Shown here one piece after another: positions 9,424-20,675 of a stretch of 64,000 bases of DNA. Each line of letters begins with the position of its first letter. Position 1 is the first letter of the stretch. A program made the position numbers and the translations under genes. The DNA lies in assembly GCF_000182925.2 (NCBI RefSeq), contig NC_026505.1, positions 4,092,001 through 4,156,000 on the forward strand, read 5' to 3'. This DNA comes from Neurospora crassa OR74A. Lineage: Eukaryota > Ascomycota > Sordariomycetes > Sordariales > Sordariaceae. Below the pieces are notes generated by a model. That model saw only the letters and a list, made by a program, of their open reading frames with translations. It was not told where the DNA came from and searched no databases.

Positions 9424-12400
9424 ATGGATTCACAGCCGAACAAGAGGCGTAGCATCTTTGGCCTGGCCACTAATCTCTTCCGCGGCTCCTCTGCGCCCGC
9501 CGACGACTCCGATTCCATGACGGAGTCCCCCCAGCAGAATGGTGCCACCAAGGCCCAGTCCGTCCCGCGCATAGACTTCAACAGCGCAACGCATGAAAGC
9601 CCTGCCAAGCGCGCGTCTGATGCGCAGTTGGCATCCCGCAAGCTCATCGGCCGCCCTCAAGGCCCGTCCAGCAAGCTTGCCCAGTCCTTCACCAGCACAG
9701 ACTTCACAGAACTGTCATCGGCGCCGCAAAAGAAGATCACATTCCATACTGCCTCGGCGGCCGGCGCGACGAGGAGGATGCCCGGCGACAATCCCTACAA
9801 GTCACCTTCCTTCACAAGCACAGCCAAGGGTCCCGTTGTCAATGGAAATGGTGCCAAGGCAGCCAGCTTTTCTGGAACCGGCACGAGCACAGCGCCGAGC
9901 AACATCTTCCGTTCTGGCACTCCTTCCCTTTATCAGCGGTCCGGCGGCACGGCCTTTGCTCCTCGCATCGTTCCTGGCGGTCTGAAGAGCAGCCTTCCCC
10001 AGAGCACCCCCGGTCGCACTTCGCGCGGTACAACCGCTGAGCTCCTTGGCGCCGTCCCGGTCAACACGGAGCTTTTCAAGATGAGAATTCCTGAGCCTCC
10101 TCATCATTTGACCGGCGAGTTGTTGGCTAAAGAAGTCCCAGATGACCCCAACAGGGCCGGTTCCATTTATGCCGACGAGTTTTTGGCACACTACTGTCCG
10201 CCCGATCTCGATGAGCAACAGAAAAAGCAGTTTTTTTGCATCCTCGACTTGAGGCGACTCAAGTATGCCGCCGATGAGATATTCACCAAGAAGGATTGGA
10301 AAATCAATATTCTCAACTTTGCAAAGGAGTACGAGAAAAGCCGTAGCTTGATTATGTTGCGGTACGGACTGTACGAATTCAAGACGGTCAGGGCTTCGGA
10401 AGAAGTCAAGAAAGAATGGAGGCAAAAGCATGGAATCGCAGAATCCGAGGAGGAAGCCAGCGCATCCTCTAATCTAAAGACACCGGCTGGCTCGAAGAGA
10501 AAGGCCGAGGAGGATTTGTCGCCAATTGACGGCGCCCTCAAAGCTTCCACCACCGCTGGTAACAAGCGCCCGCGCGCTCCAGAACCGACCAGCCCTTCGC
10601 CAATCAAGCAAAAGCCTAAGCGCAAGGCCTCAACGGTTGGATCGCCAGACGAAGCCCAGCCAGCCAAGCTGCAAAAGGCCTCGGGAACCCCAACCAAGGC
10701 GTCCTCTGCCACCAAGTCTGTCTTTGAGAGCATTGTCAACAACACGCAAACCGCGGCAGCGAAGAAGGCAGCGACTGGTGCTGCCAAGGCCGCTACGACC
10801 AATTCTGCGCCTAAATCCGTATTCGAAACTGGTCCCAAGGCTCCTGCCTCCTCCGAGAACATCTTTGGTCATCTTTCCGACAGCAAGAGCAGCAACGATG
10901 ATGCCAATGCGGATAGTGATGCCGAGACCGCTTCCAATGTTGACGATGATGAGGATGAGCATGAAGCTCAGCGTGATGGGTCTACCAGCACTGGTGTTGC
11001 TATCCCTCAGTTTGGACTGGGAAGCCAAGCAGCGGTGAATGGAGGGTCTGGTGCCTCCTCAGACGCCGAAGGGAGCTTCCAGGGACGCAGCATCTTCGAC
11101 CGTATCACCAGAGGATCTGACGGACAACCAATTCGAAAGCCCGTTCAAGATGGCAAGTCTGATTTGTTCTCTGCCACTCTCAAGGAGGACCGAGCTCTCG
11201 GCACAACCCACGAGCAAGCCTCTTCCCCTGCTCCAGTCAACAATACGTGGAATACGGAAACGCCCATCAAGTTTTCCTCTGGTCCCAGCAACTTGTTCGG
11301 GGCTGCGACATCCAAGCCCGCTGTGTCGAGCAACCTTTTTGGAGCCCCTGTAGCTAAGAAGGCAGAGGAGCCCGCTCAGGACTCGGCACCTAAGAGCCTT
11401 TTCGGTGTTCCTTCCAAGAAGGCCGATGAGCCTGTTACCGAAGCCCCCAAGGCACCGGCAGCTTCAGTGTTCTCGTTTGGGACAAAGACCACTGATACTG
11501 CTGCTTCCAAGCCCTCCCTCTTTGGTACTCCTGCGCCCTCGGCCCCAGAACCGGCTGTTACAAACTCGATCTTCAGCTCGGGCCCCAGCACTCCTCTCTT
11601 CGGCCAAGCAAAGGACAAGCAGGAGTCTAAGGAGACCACGCAAGCTCCCTCCTCTCTTTTCGGTACTAAGCCTGCAGAGCCCGCAACGACTGAGGCCTCC
11701 AAGCCCTCGGTATTACAGTCGAACATGCTGTTTGGCAGTGCTCCGGTAGCCAGCGAACCGCCAAAGACACAAGCCACTAGCCTCTTCACAAAGCCTGCGG
11801 CGGCTGAAACGCAATCCACGCAAGCTCCGGCTTCGTCGTCGTTCGGGGCCAGCGCGTCAAAGCCCGCCACGTCCAGCTTGTTTGGCAGCGCGACTAATCC
11901 TCCTGGAGCAGACGAGCCGGCGGCGAAGAAGGTTGCGTTTGGCAGTACTGAGACCAAGCCCGCCGCCTCTATTTTCAACTTTGGCTCTACCATCCCCGCT
12001 GCCGATGCTGCCACACCTGAGACTAAGGGCCTCTTTGGCACCACCAATGGCGCTACACCCGTTACGGAGACTAAAAATCTCTTTGGCGTCAGCACCACTC
12101 CGGCTCCTGCCACTGAAGTCAAGAGTTTCTTTGGCGGTACAAGCATTGGGGTCCCTGCTACTCAAACTCAGACCCTCTTCGGCAACACTAGCGCATCCGC
12201 AACGGAGACTAAGAGTCTGCTTGGAAACGCTACTGCTCCTGCTACCGAAACCAAGAACCTCTTTGGCAACACCAGTACCACTGCCCCTGCAGAGACCAAG
12301 AGTCTGTTCGGTAGCGCCTCTACCTCAAGCGCACCCTCAGACTCAAAGCCTCTGTTTGGCGCGACTACTAGCCAACCCGAAGCCTCGAAGCCTCTCTTTG

Positions 12401-13648
12401 GTGCCTCCAGCAGTCAACCCGAAGCTTCCAAGTCTTTGTTTGGTGCTACCAGCAGCCAACCTGAAAGCTCCAAGCCAGCTTCCATCTTCGGAAGCAATAA
12501 CCTTGCTCCTGCACCTGTCTCTGCTTCATCGAGCTTCACCTTCGGGTCCACAGCGGCTCCGGCTACTAGTCAACCTGTTCCGGCTGCTACCTCTAGCTTT
12601 ACCTTTGGCTCTGGTTCTCCCGCGCCTACACCTCAGCCAAGCACTAGCTTTTCCTTTGGTGCCACCCCTGCTTCGCAGCCTTCGCAGCCCGAACAGAACG
12701 GTAACATTTTCGGAGCCAACACTTCTTTCACATTTTCGGCTGGAGGTAATGATGGCGCTGCTATTAATAATCCTTTTGCTACCGGAGGTGCCGCTACTCC
12801 CACCTCCTCATCGTTTACCTTTGGCCAAAATAGTGGTACCTCTGCGCCGTTTGTCTTTGGGCAAAGTAGTCAAAACACTCCATCCATCACCTTTGGCGGT
12901 GCCCAGGACTCTACACAACAAAATGGCAGCTCTAACATGTTCGCCTTTGGTGGTCAACAGCCCTCTGGGGGTGGATCCATGTTCAACCTGGCGCCGCCCG
13001 TAGGGGGGACATCAACAGGTACTGGTAAGTTGAGACCTCGACCGCGACGACGCTTCTAGCCGGTGAATTATCATTAATCGACCGCAACGACCAGATTCCC
13101 CTAAAACCTTCGGCGGTGCCTCAAGCTTGGCCACGACGCCGGCTGTGGGGACACCAGAGCCAGTGGCCGCCGAGTCCAAGGATGCTCAAGGAACGCACGC
13201 TGACGGGGATGAGGCACCACAGGAGCAAATCTCGCTAGTCGAAGGCGGCCCGGGGGAAGAGGACGAGTCCGTCGTGTATGAAGTTCGTGCCAAGGCGTAT
13301 AAGCTCGTCGCTCCCGAAGACGATGACGACGAAGGCTCCAAGGAGAAGAAGAAGCCCTCCGTGTGGAAGACGCAGGGAGTCGGCCCCCTGCGTCTTCTCA
13401 AGCACAAAAACACCGGTGCGGTGCGCATGCTGATGCGTGTCGAACCCCGCGGCAATATTGCGCTCAACAAGATCATCCTCCCCAATTTCACCTACAAGCC
13501 CGAGGCTTCGGCCCCCAAGAACATCAAGATCACCACGGCGACGGACGATGGCAAGGGTTTGGAGACTTGGATGCTCACCACGAAGACCACGCAGGCTTTG
13601 GCTGACGCGCTGGAAGAACACAAGAAGGCAAATGAAAAGAAGGATTAA
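9424..13648 (+). CDS. nup2: FG nucleoporin Nup2 with C-terminal Ran-binding domain
   Basis: Two exons, 9424-13024 and 13095-13648, give 1384 aa. The N-terminus has the conserved RRSIFGLATNLFRG motif. Residues about 205-345 form a conserved, largely helical block. A disordered, Lys/Ser-rich linker follows, with FG repeats (LFG, FTFG and FGS types) from about 475 and densely from 620 to 1175. A Ran-binding (RanBP1-type) domain lies at about 1245-1375 (VYEVRAKAYKL, then KTQGVGPLRLLKHKNTGAVR and MLMRVEPRGNIALNKII). Nup2 is a mobile nucleoporin of the nuclear basket that binds importin-alpha and Ran-GTP and helps release import cargo; in Aspergillus it moves to chromatin in mitosis. The 70-bp intron joins the FG region to the Ran-binding domain in frame. 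Reading only exon 1 would give a protein without its Ran-binding domain. Confidence 0.95.
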
Positions 13649-14212
13649 TGAGTTTGTCTGGTGGACAAAGATGAATGGATGAATTGGCCAGATTCAGATG
13701 ATGAATAGCATCGGAGGAGTTGTTTGCAAAAAAAAATGTAGTAGTTCACGAACATTTGTTTTGACTTTTTTTTTCTGTTTCTAGTTTTTGCTTTTCTCTT
13801 CTCTTTGGTTTCAATGGGGTAAAAGCGGAGTGCTCTTGGACCGGACAATGAATGCAATGCGGTGCCGCATGTGGTCATGCTAGGTGTCGATGAGGGAGGA
13901 GGTGGTGAGGTTTGAACACTGAAATTCAGGTAAGGTAAGGTACGAAAATTGCATGGGGTTTGCGTCTTCCGATCACAAGTATTTTCATTTCTGCTATGCA
14001 TTAGATGGATGGAAGGACCGTGCTGGGTTTTGACGGATGTCACGAGATTCTTTTACGTTCCAAGCAGTCCTTCTCATCGATCTTGCGAGCATCGTGTTCT
14101 CGTTCAAACCTCTTGTTTCGGTTCGTTGCACTCTATTAGTCCGTCCCTCCATCACTTTATCTTCATCTTCAGAGACAGAAAACTGGGATTGCATCATACG
14201 TATCGGGTATAA

Positions 14213-14260
<48 letters not shown>

Positions 14261-15275
14261 GCGTCTTTCTCACGGGCAGCTATCCCTCTATATCGCGCAG
14301 AATTTTCAGTCGATAATTGTCGAATGTGTCTATTAGTGGTCTCCAAAAGTTGGGTCCCTTGGGTCCTCTCATGATAAGATGGCAAGGTTGAAATCGCTTA
14401 GTTTTGGGGAAGGTTAAACAAGAGAATCGCGGAAGGCGAGGAAGGCGCAAGAGCTAGGTCCGGGAGAGGTGAAGACAGCCAGGAAAAAAGACAGAAACGA
14501 GCACCGAGCATATTTCGGAAGCAGCACTTGTTTAGACAGTATTACAGCGGCACGGCAAAGAGAATGTATCCAATGGCGCCGTGATTATCCCGTCACTTGA
14601 GGTTGTTTTTGAATCGCTTCACCCTTTTGAGGAGCGTTAAAAAGTGGAACCTTTACGTGAGGAACGAAAGGGGTTTGCCAGTTACTTGAACACAGCTTAA
14701 GTTCTCGATAAAAAAGTATTAGTCTTTTTTCGAATTTGTTCTTGTCATTTTCATGTTATCGCCTTGTGTTTGTTGTTGTCATTTCATTACATTACCAAGT
14801 TAGATTTTGTGAGCCAGGCAAGGTTGGCGGTCAAGGTTCTGTTTTACCTTCGTCTCTTTGCCCTCCTGTACCCTTTTTTCCCCCTTTGCCATGGTTTGTA
14901 ACCATTCCCCATCACTCCCGTGGCATTACACCATCCTTAATTGCTGTCCCATTCGCCGTATGCCACGCCAGATACCCTTCCGAAGATCTGTTCTCATGGA
15001 GGTCGCTTTTTGTCCGCCTTCAAAGCTGCTCTGCTGGTTCCTCCCATCAGTCGCAGTTGCGAGTGTCATTTCCCCAATACCCTGTGAGCTGCGTCTCGCT
15101 TCGATTTGCCAAGTAGATCCTTGTCATCTTGACACAAAATCACGACGGAGAAAGACAGTAACGAGCTTGTAGAACGTCAGCTTGTTCCACATGCTTCCCT
15201 CACAACGCCCGTTCCAAGTTGACCAAACCCTTCAGCTCAAGGGACGGAACGGGAAAGAAGGAACCTCAAAGGGTT
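13649..15275. other. Convergent intergenic region, Nup2 and PPxY membrane protein
   Basis: Holds the 3' ends of two genes that point at each other. No gene recognised in 1.6 kb. The long T run at 14216-14258 is listed separately. Open frames of about 100-130 codons on either strand have no motif support. Confidence 0.5.
14216..14258. repeat. Poly-T run, 43 nt
   Basis: An uninterrupted run of 43 T on the plus strand between two convergent genes. Length is probably variable between strains and sequence reads. Confidence 0.95.
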
Positions 15276-16589
15276 TTAATAATGCGGTGGCACACCAGAC
15301 TGTGACGAAGACTGACGTGTAATGGAGGCGTTATTATTGCCATTGTTAGATGATCCAAACGATAGGTCAGGTGGAAGGGAGGGAGAAGCTGCCCCTAAGG
15401 CTGACGCAGAAGTGACCGCCGCCGCCTCAAATGTGGGAGCGGCGGCAGGAGAGGGGGTGGCAGAAAAAACAGTAGCAGGATCGCCATGCTGCTCTGGACT
15501 TGTTTCACCATTAGTAGTAGGCTGCTGCGATGGAGAGTTGGTCCCCGTTCCCATTATCGACAGGGGAGGCGTCTCTTCATATGCAGGTGGTGGTACCTGA
15601 TCTTGATCTGTCATTTGGGGCGCCGGGCTGTAGATGGTACTGTGTCCCGGACTGGGGGAGGGATACCTAGTCATGCTTGGAGATGTCGGCGCCGTGGTGG
15701 CGGTGCTCTGGGTTATGCTGGTGCTCAACAGGCTGGTGCCGACACTACTATATCCTGGCTGGCTCAGGTGGCTCAGGTGACTCTGGCTGTCTATATCAGA
15801 TCCGTCCTGATGGTAGTAATGTACCGGTGGGGGTGGCTGTAAACTTGTCTGTATCCCCGACGGTGGCGATGATAGAATTTGCTGCGAGAAGGTGGTATGG
15901 TGATTCCAGGAAGCCATGTTTCGCGTTTCTACACCGACGTACGCAGCACTACTCGTTCCTTCGCCGACGGCGGAACCTGCCGCTATTCCTACCCTCGCGG
16001 CTGGACTCGCCGACGCTTCGTTTCCATAGCCATGATAACTATTTCCACCCGCTTCAAGATCAACATCGCCACCTTCTTCCGCAACCGGCTGCTTCTCATA
16101 TGGCGGCGGTGCCTCGCCCAGTTCATTTAGTCCTTCCTCGGGTCTGAAGATACCTGCCCAGTCCCATCTCCTCATCGCCGTCGACCGAGAACCACCCCAT
16201 GTCCCGCCCCCAGTTCCTGATCTCGAGCCAGTATTGTTACGTCGCTGTGTCGGCGCCCCACGCACCCAAGACTCCTGAAGATCACGCTCGATCAATGCCA
16301 ACGAAGGGGCATCGACCTCACGAACTCCGAACTGAAGCTGCCCGTCACGACTGTGGCTTATCGATGCTTGGTGGGCCGAAGGTCGTCGTGCCGAGGTAGA
16401 AACACGAGAAGTCTTGTGGTTACCGAGGAGTTGTTTGCGTCGGCGGATGTGAAGACAGAGGGCCAAACCACCCAGTACGATGACGAGGCCGACGGGGATC
16501 ATCACCCAGACCCAAGGGTGGTTGTTATTATCATCACCATCGTCGGTTATTCCCGGGGGGAAGCCCCCGAACCCTGACTCTGAGGACAT
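15276..16589 (-). CDS. Single-pass membrane protein with three PPxY motifs
   Basis: One exon, 437 aa. Residues 1-24 are short, acidic and Gly-rich. Residues about 25-47 form one hydrophobic segment (WVMIPVGLVIVLGGLALCL), followed at once by a basic stop-transfer HIRRRK. The rest is a long, Ser/Thr/Pro-rich cytosolic tail. Three PPxY motifs are present: PPPY at 161-164, PPAY at 334-337 and PPHY as the last four residues. PPxY motifs bind WW domains of the Nedd4/Rsp5 ubiquitin ligases, and small single-pass membrane proteins with PY motifs act as Rsp5 adaptors in yeast, so an adaptor role is a reasonable inference. I do not recognise a named family. It is convergent with Nup2 and divergent from Tfb5. 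Confidence 0.8.
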   Translation of the reverse strand: MSSESGFGGFPPGITDDGDDNNNHPWVWVMIPVGLVIVLGGLALCLHIRRRKQLLGNHKTSRVSTSARRPSAHQASISHSRDGQLQFGVREVDAPSLALIERDLQESWVRGAPTQRRNNTGSRSGTGGGTWGGSRSTAMRRWDWAGIFRPEEGLNELGEAPPPYEKQPVAEEGGDVDLEAGGNSYHGYGNEASASPAARVGIAAGSAVGEGTSSAAYVGVETRNMASWNHHTTFSQQILSSPPSGIQTSLQPPPPVHYYHQDGSDIDSQSHLSHLSQPGYSSVGTSLLSTSITQSTATTAPTSPSMTRYPSPSPGHSTIYSPAPQMTDQDQVPPPAYEETPPLSIMGTGTNSPSQQPTTNGETSPEQHGDPATVFSATPSPAAAPTFEAAAVTSASALGAASPSLPPDLSFGSSNNGNNNASITRQSSSQSGVPPHY

Positions 16590-18995
16590 CTCGGTCTATA
16601 TCTCTGTCCGAAACTGGCGGGGTCGAAAGGGGGTGCAGGGGCTGCGGCGAAAGCTGGAGAAGAGCTATGTTCAGGGGTCGGTGAGACAGCTTAGGTTGGG
16701 GCTCCAACTCCAGCTCCAGAGCGAGTGATAGCCGAAGGAGTGTCGTTCTGTCGTATCCTTTGAAGTTGTACTCGCTCGCTTGCGCCGTATTTTTGATTTC
16801 GACTCAGGTCAGCAAGAGATTAGCGGAGGGAAAATGCGGCAAGAGCTTTGTCGGCTGGTAGATCCCCTCAAGGGCTATCAAGATAGTAAAAAAGAAGGGT
16901 GCTTTCGTAGTCAATTCATGACTAGTCGTGGTAGAGGTAGTTTTGAGTAGCTGGAATCCGTACTGTACGGTGCTGTGGTAGGTACTGTTGGCGGTATTTA
17001 TTTTTCAGGTCGTGACGCGGGATGCCGTAGATGAACCGGACGCGCTGACATTACTCGATCTGACGGCAAATAGTGTTGATGTCGATACCATGACTGTGCC
17101 GGTCAGCGCTGGTTTTGATGTTCATAAGAAGGAGAGAGGGGGGGCTGGAGTCGGGGAGAACATAAGTAAGATGAGGGATGGAAGTCGGTCGGCAGCGGTA
17201 CGTGTGATGATGGCGTTGCATGCCGGTCCGCGCAGCTCGGGGCCTTGGGCTGCTGTAAGTGGACAATGGGAAGCTGCGGTGCTGGTGCGTGAAACAACTG
17301 TCCAGTGACAGCCCGAGTGCTTCACTGCAGTGGTCTTTTTGTGAAGCCGGGGGATACTGTGATCTGCAATGCAGGGTAGCACCTGAGGTTGCAGTCGATG
17401 GAGGTAATTTCACCAACTGCCCAACCTTATTATCTGGGTGCGGTGCGGGCATTCTGACTGCAGCGCGGGTCACTACACCGTAGGATTGACCGCAGCCAGA
17501 CGACACAACGAACTTGTACGGCAACGGCAAGTGCAGTAATGAGGCATGTCTTGGCCCTGGTCTTCTTCTCGCGCTTCCAGAAGGTCGTCTTCAGAACGGA
17601 AGGAAGCACCGCCATGTTCAAGAATGCGGGCTTCGTTTGCGATCACATCTTCGACAGTTCATCGGGTCTTTCACTTTTGTCACATTTCAGTTTGGTGTAA
17701 CAAGGCGCTACCGGTTATCGAGCTCCCGATGCACAGAATCTGAAACCGCCATCGGCAAGTCGTACCTAGTCACCTCTATCCGCCCTCGTCATATCGACGT
17801 TTGTTTTTCTTTTCTTTTTCTTACTTTCCTTTCCTTTTTTCTTTTTCATTCTCAAGACGGATAAAAGACTGGACATGGCATGTTTTGAACGGGTAGGGTA
17901 CGTTGGTTTGCTGCACCTATTTCATCATTGTCAGCCAACGACATACTACCTCGGTCCCTGCGCCGCAAGGCAATCCAGGAGCAAACAAGAGGGTTTTGGG
18001 ACTCCCTGGACAGAAAAGATATTTCTTGGTCTCCATCGCAGCTCCCTGCCCTGGATCCTCGTGAAATACTCCCAACTCTCAGTCTAGGCACCACTCAGTA
18101 CCCGCACCCAATATCCGAGCCATACTATCACTAATCTGAGCTTGCGATTGGCACGAGTTTTGAGATTCGATCTCCGCTCCCACGCTGGCACTCTCAAGCG
18201 AAAAGGTGGGGTGGTTTACTGCAAGCGGTTAAGCCTTCCCGCCCAGCGATCCCTGGCAGCGTCCAGGGCCCGAAACGGCCACACAGAGTGGGAAAGTGGT
18301 TACAGGATTCGTTTTTTTGGAGACGCCATTGTCCCCCCTTGCCTGTGACTGCTTTGATCACATTCGGGGTTTCCATTAAGTAAGATCCAATGTGATCATC
18401 CAGACCAGCCGGCCACTCATGGACGAATTATTTGTTGAAGCTTGTTGGTAAGGGAATGTGAGAATCATCTATACACACTGTTCTTGCAATTGAGGTTGAA
18501 GTGAAGGTCATGATGCCCTCATCATCTATTCATCTGATCTGGAGGGACAGCACCTGGATTCAAGGTTCAGTAAGTATAATTGCGGGTATGTAATCGCAAG
18601 GCAAGTTTTCTGACCTGAACCCGAACGTATGTACCTACGTAATGTTCCGTATTCTGCAAGCGTACGTAGGTACCCGTGTCTGCCGCTGCTTCTCTGTCAC
18701 TTCATGCCAGGTTGCTCGCGTCGTTACAGAGAAGGCGCTGCCAACAAATTGTACGCTCAAACGCTGTATTTGAGTTACCATACAGCAACACAAACCCATT
18801 TCTTCCACGCCAACCATCTAACGATCCAACCATATCCCGACCAACAACCAGCACAGCCCGATACATTCCAAACCACGTCGCATACGACATTGTTCTCAGA
18901 GCATATACCCAAAAGGCCAACTTGATGAGGGCTACGGCGACATAAAAAAATCACAGGACATTTTGCCATCCCGCCAGAAACTACAGCTATTCAAG
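16590..18995. other. Divergent upstream region, mostly unexplained
   Basis: 2.4 kb between the PPxY membrane protein and Tfb5. It includes a strong pyrimidine tract at about 17805-17860, of the kind seen in fungal promoters, and a coding-like frame after it (17928-18134, listed separately). Near 18630-18672 lie TACGTA-type palindromic sequences. Nothing else recognised. Confidence 0.4.
17928..18134 (+). CDS. Possible exon of an unrecognised small gene
   Basis: A 68-codon open frame reads as a plausible soluble C-terminal exon (PRSLRRKAIQEQTRGFWDSL, then LPALDPREILPTLSLGTTQY). It follows a promoter-like CT tract and a possible CAG acceptor at about 17930. I could not find an upstream exon that joins it in frame, and I recognise no family. 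It may be a real short fungal gene with a missed first exon, or chance. Confidence 0.22.
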   Translation: MSANDILPRSLRRKAIQEQTRGFWDSLDRKDISWSPSQLPALDPREILPTLSLGTTQYPHPISEPYYH

Positions 18996-19474
18996 ATGCC
19001 GAGAGCAATCAGAGGTCAGTATGGATTCCCATGAAATACCATATAAATGACGTGTACATGGGCTTGTCTAGTCAAGACTCATTCATAAGCAACAGCACAG
19101 CACGACTCTAACGCAAAACAAATACTCACCCTGCTAACACTGGTCCCTGGCTCAGGTGTACTCATCCAGTGCGAACCAGCCATCAAGTCCATCATCGTTC
19201 ACTTGGATAGTGTTAACAACGATATCATCATCGAAGATCTTGATGAGCAGACCCTGGTTGTTAAGGAAAACATGGTGCAACTGCTCAAACAGAAACTCGA
19301 GGACGTAAGTCATATGCTTCCCCTTTGCTTTGTCCAGTGTGACCGTTTGGCCCGCATCGTGAACTAGATATCATGTCCGATTATATCACCTTCCTCTGGC
19401 TGACACTTTCCTACCTACAACAGCGCCTGAAGGAAACATACAGGCCCGAGGAACCGCTGGCAGATAGTGACTAG
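18996..19474 (+). CDS. tfb5: TFIIH subunit Tfb5 (TTDA/GTF2H5)
   Basis: Three exons, 18996-19014, 19156-19304 and 19424-19474, give 72 aa, the normal size for this smallest TFIIH subunit. The start [20 protein letters not shown], the [13 protein letters not shown] strand and the C-terminal [10 protein letters not shown] helix match the family closely. Tfb5 stabilises the p52/Tfb2 subunit of TFIIH and is needed for nucleotide excision repair and transcription initiation. Exon 1 is only 19 nt (phase 1, GTCAGT donor). It is convergent with the dienoyl-CoA isomerase gene, with 134 bp between stop codons. Confidence 0.95.
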
Positions 19475-19608
19475 GAGTTGCCTAGTAAATAGGAGACGCA
19501 TACGTAGTGACTTCAAGTCGCTGAACCCCCCCGAATTACATGCATTTATTTATACACCTTCAACACTGCGTAGCAGTTACCAGCCTGCGATGGACTACTT
19601 GATCCTCT

Positions 19609-20675
19609 TTAAAGCTTTGAAAAGACGGGCTTCTTCTTCTGCACACTAGCCGATAACGCGTCCATCATATCTCTTGATTGCAAAGCAGCCGAGTTCCAGA
19701 CGGTGGTATACCGTAAGCCTGTGTCAAAATTATCAGTTTAGCCTTTCCTTCACGATAACGAGCAACGAGGAGGAAGAGAAACCAAGAAAGGAAACGTACT
19801 TTCAGAAACCGAATGGTCCCTTGCGTGGTTCAACAACTCCTTAGTTCCCTGTACAGCAATCGGGCTCTTCCCAGCAATCAAGCCCGCCAGCTTGATCGCC
19901 TGATCCAGGGCAGCCACCTTGCTGTCGAGAACTTGGCTGACGAAGCCGACCTGTTGCGCCTCGGTCGCGCCAAACTCTCTTGCCGACATGCATACCTCCT
20001 TCACCCACGAGAAGTTGCCGACGGCCTTGGGCAGCCGGCTCAGCGTGCCAATGTCGGCGGCCAGGCCGATGTCGACCTCCTTGACGGCCAGCCGAACGTC
20101 ACGCGTGCAGAGCCGAATGTCGGCGGCGCAGGCGATGTCGATGGCGAGGCCGAGGGAGATGGCGTGGAGGACGACGATGACGGCTTCAGGGAGTTTCTGT
20201 AGGTTAGCAAGATTCGCATGCACTGGTTCATTGGCTTGACGTATATATATCACCCTGGGTAACGAAGAGTGACAAGTCGGCACAGTCAATACATACGTTT
20301 CTCGCACAATTCAATAGCCGAAATGCTATCCTGAAATTCAGTAATGTATCTTCTCAACTGGGCCGCCTTGCGCCCGACGTCGAGGGCGCCGCTCGACTGC
20401 AGCTGGTTGTTCGAGCTGGCCGCGTGGATGTCCAAACCCGCCGTGAAACCCCGGTCACCGGCGCCCGAGAGCACCACGGCCCGCACGTCCGGGTCCGACG
20501 ACAGCTGCCGGAAGATCTGGCCCAACTCCAGCCACATGGCCTCGAAAAAGGCGTTGAGTTTGGCAGGACGGTTGATCTCCACGTGCACGACGAAGGCAGG
20601 CCCCGCGGAGGTCACATTGAAGTGTTTGTAGGATGTATATCCTTTGAGTTGGGGTTGTTGTTGTTGTTGCGCCAT
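19609..20675 (-). CDS. Peroxisomal dienoyl-CoA isomerase-like enoyl-CoA hydratase family protein
   Basis: Three exons, 20675-20297, 20183-19800 and 19718-19609, give 290 aa. Crotonase fold: the oxyanion-hole motif GDRGFTAGLDIHA follows AVVLSGA, and KEVDIGLAADIGTLSRLPK is the signature of delta3,5-delta2,4-dienoyl-CoA isomerases (Ech1/Dci1). The C-terminus is SKL, a strong peroxisomal targeting signal, so it should act in beta-oxidation of unsaturated fatty acids. The intron-1 acceptor was chosen at the AG just before CCGTCATC because it restores the family motif CEKPVI; the AG 14 bp upstream shifts the frame. An upstream in-frame ATG at 20798 exists, but 20675 gives the usual family start. 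A GAT repeat lies about 160 bp upstream. Confidence 0.92.

Noticed and set aside
11882-13003. 373-codon plus-strand frame overlapping Nup2
   Set aside because: Out-of-frame shadow of the FG-repeat region; its Leu/Pro-rich composition follows from the repeat codons of the real frame.
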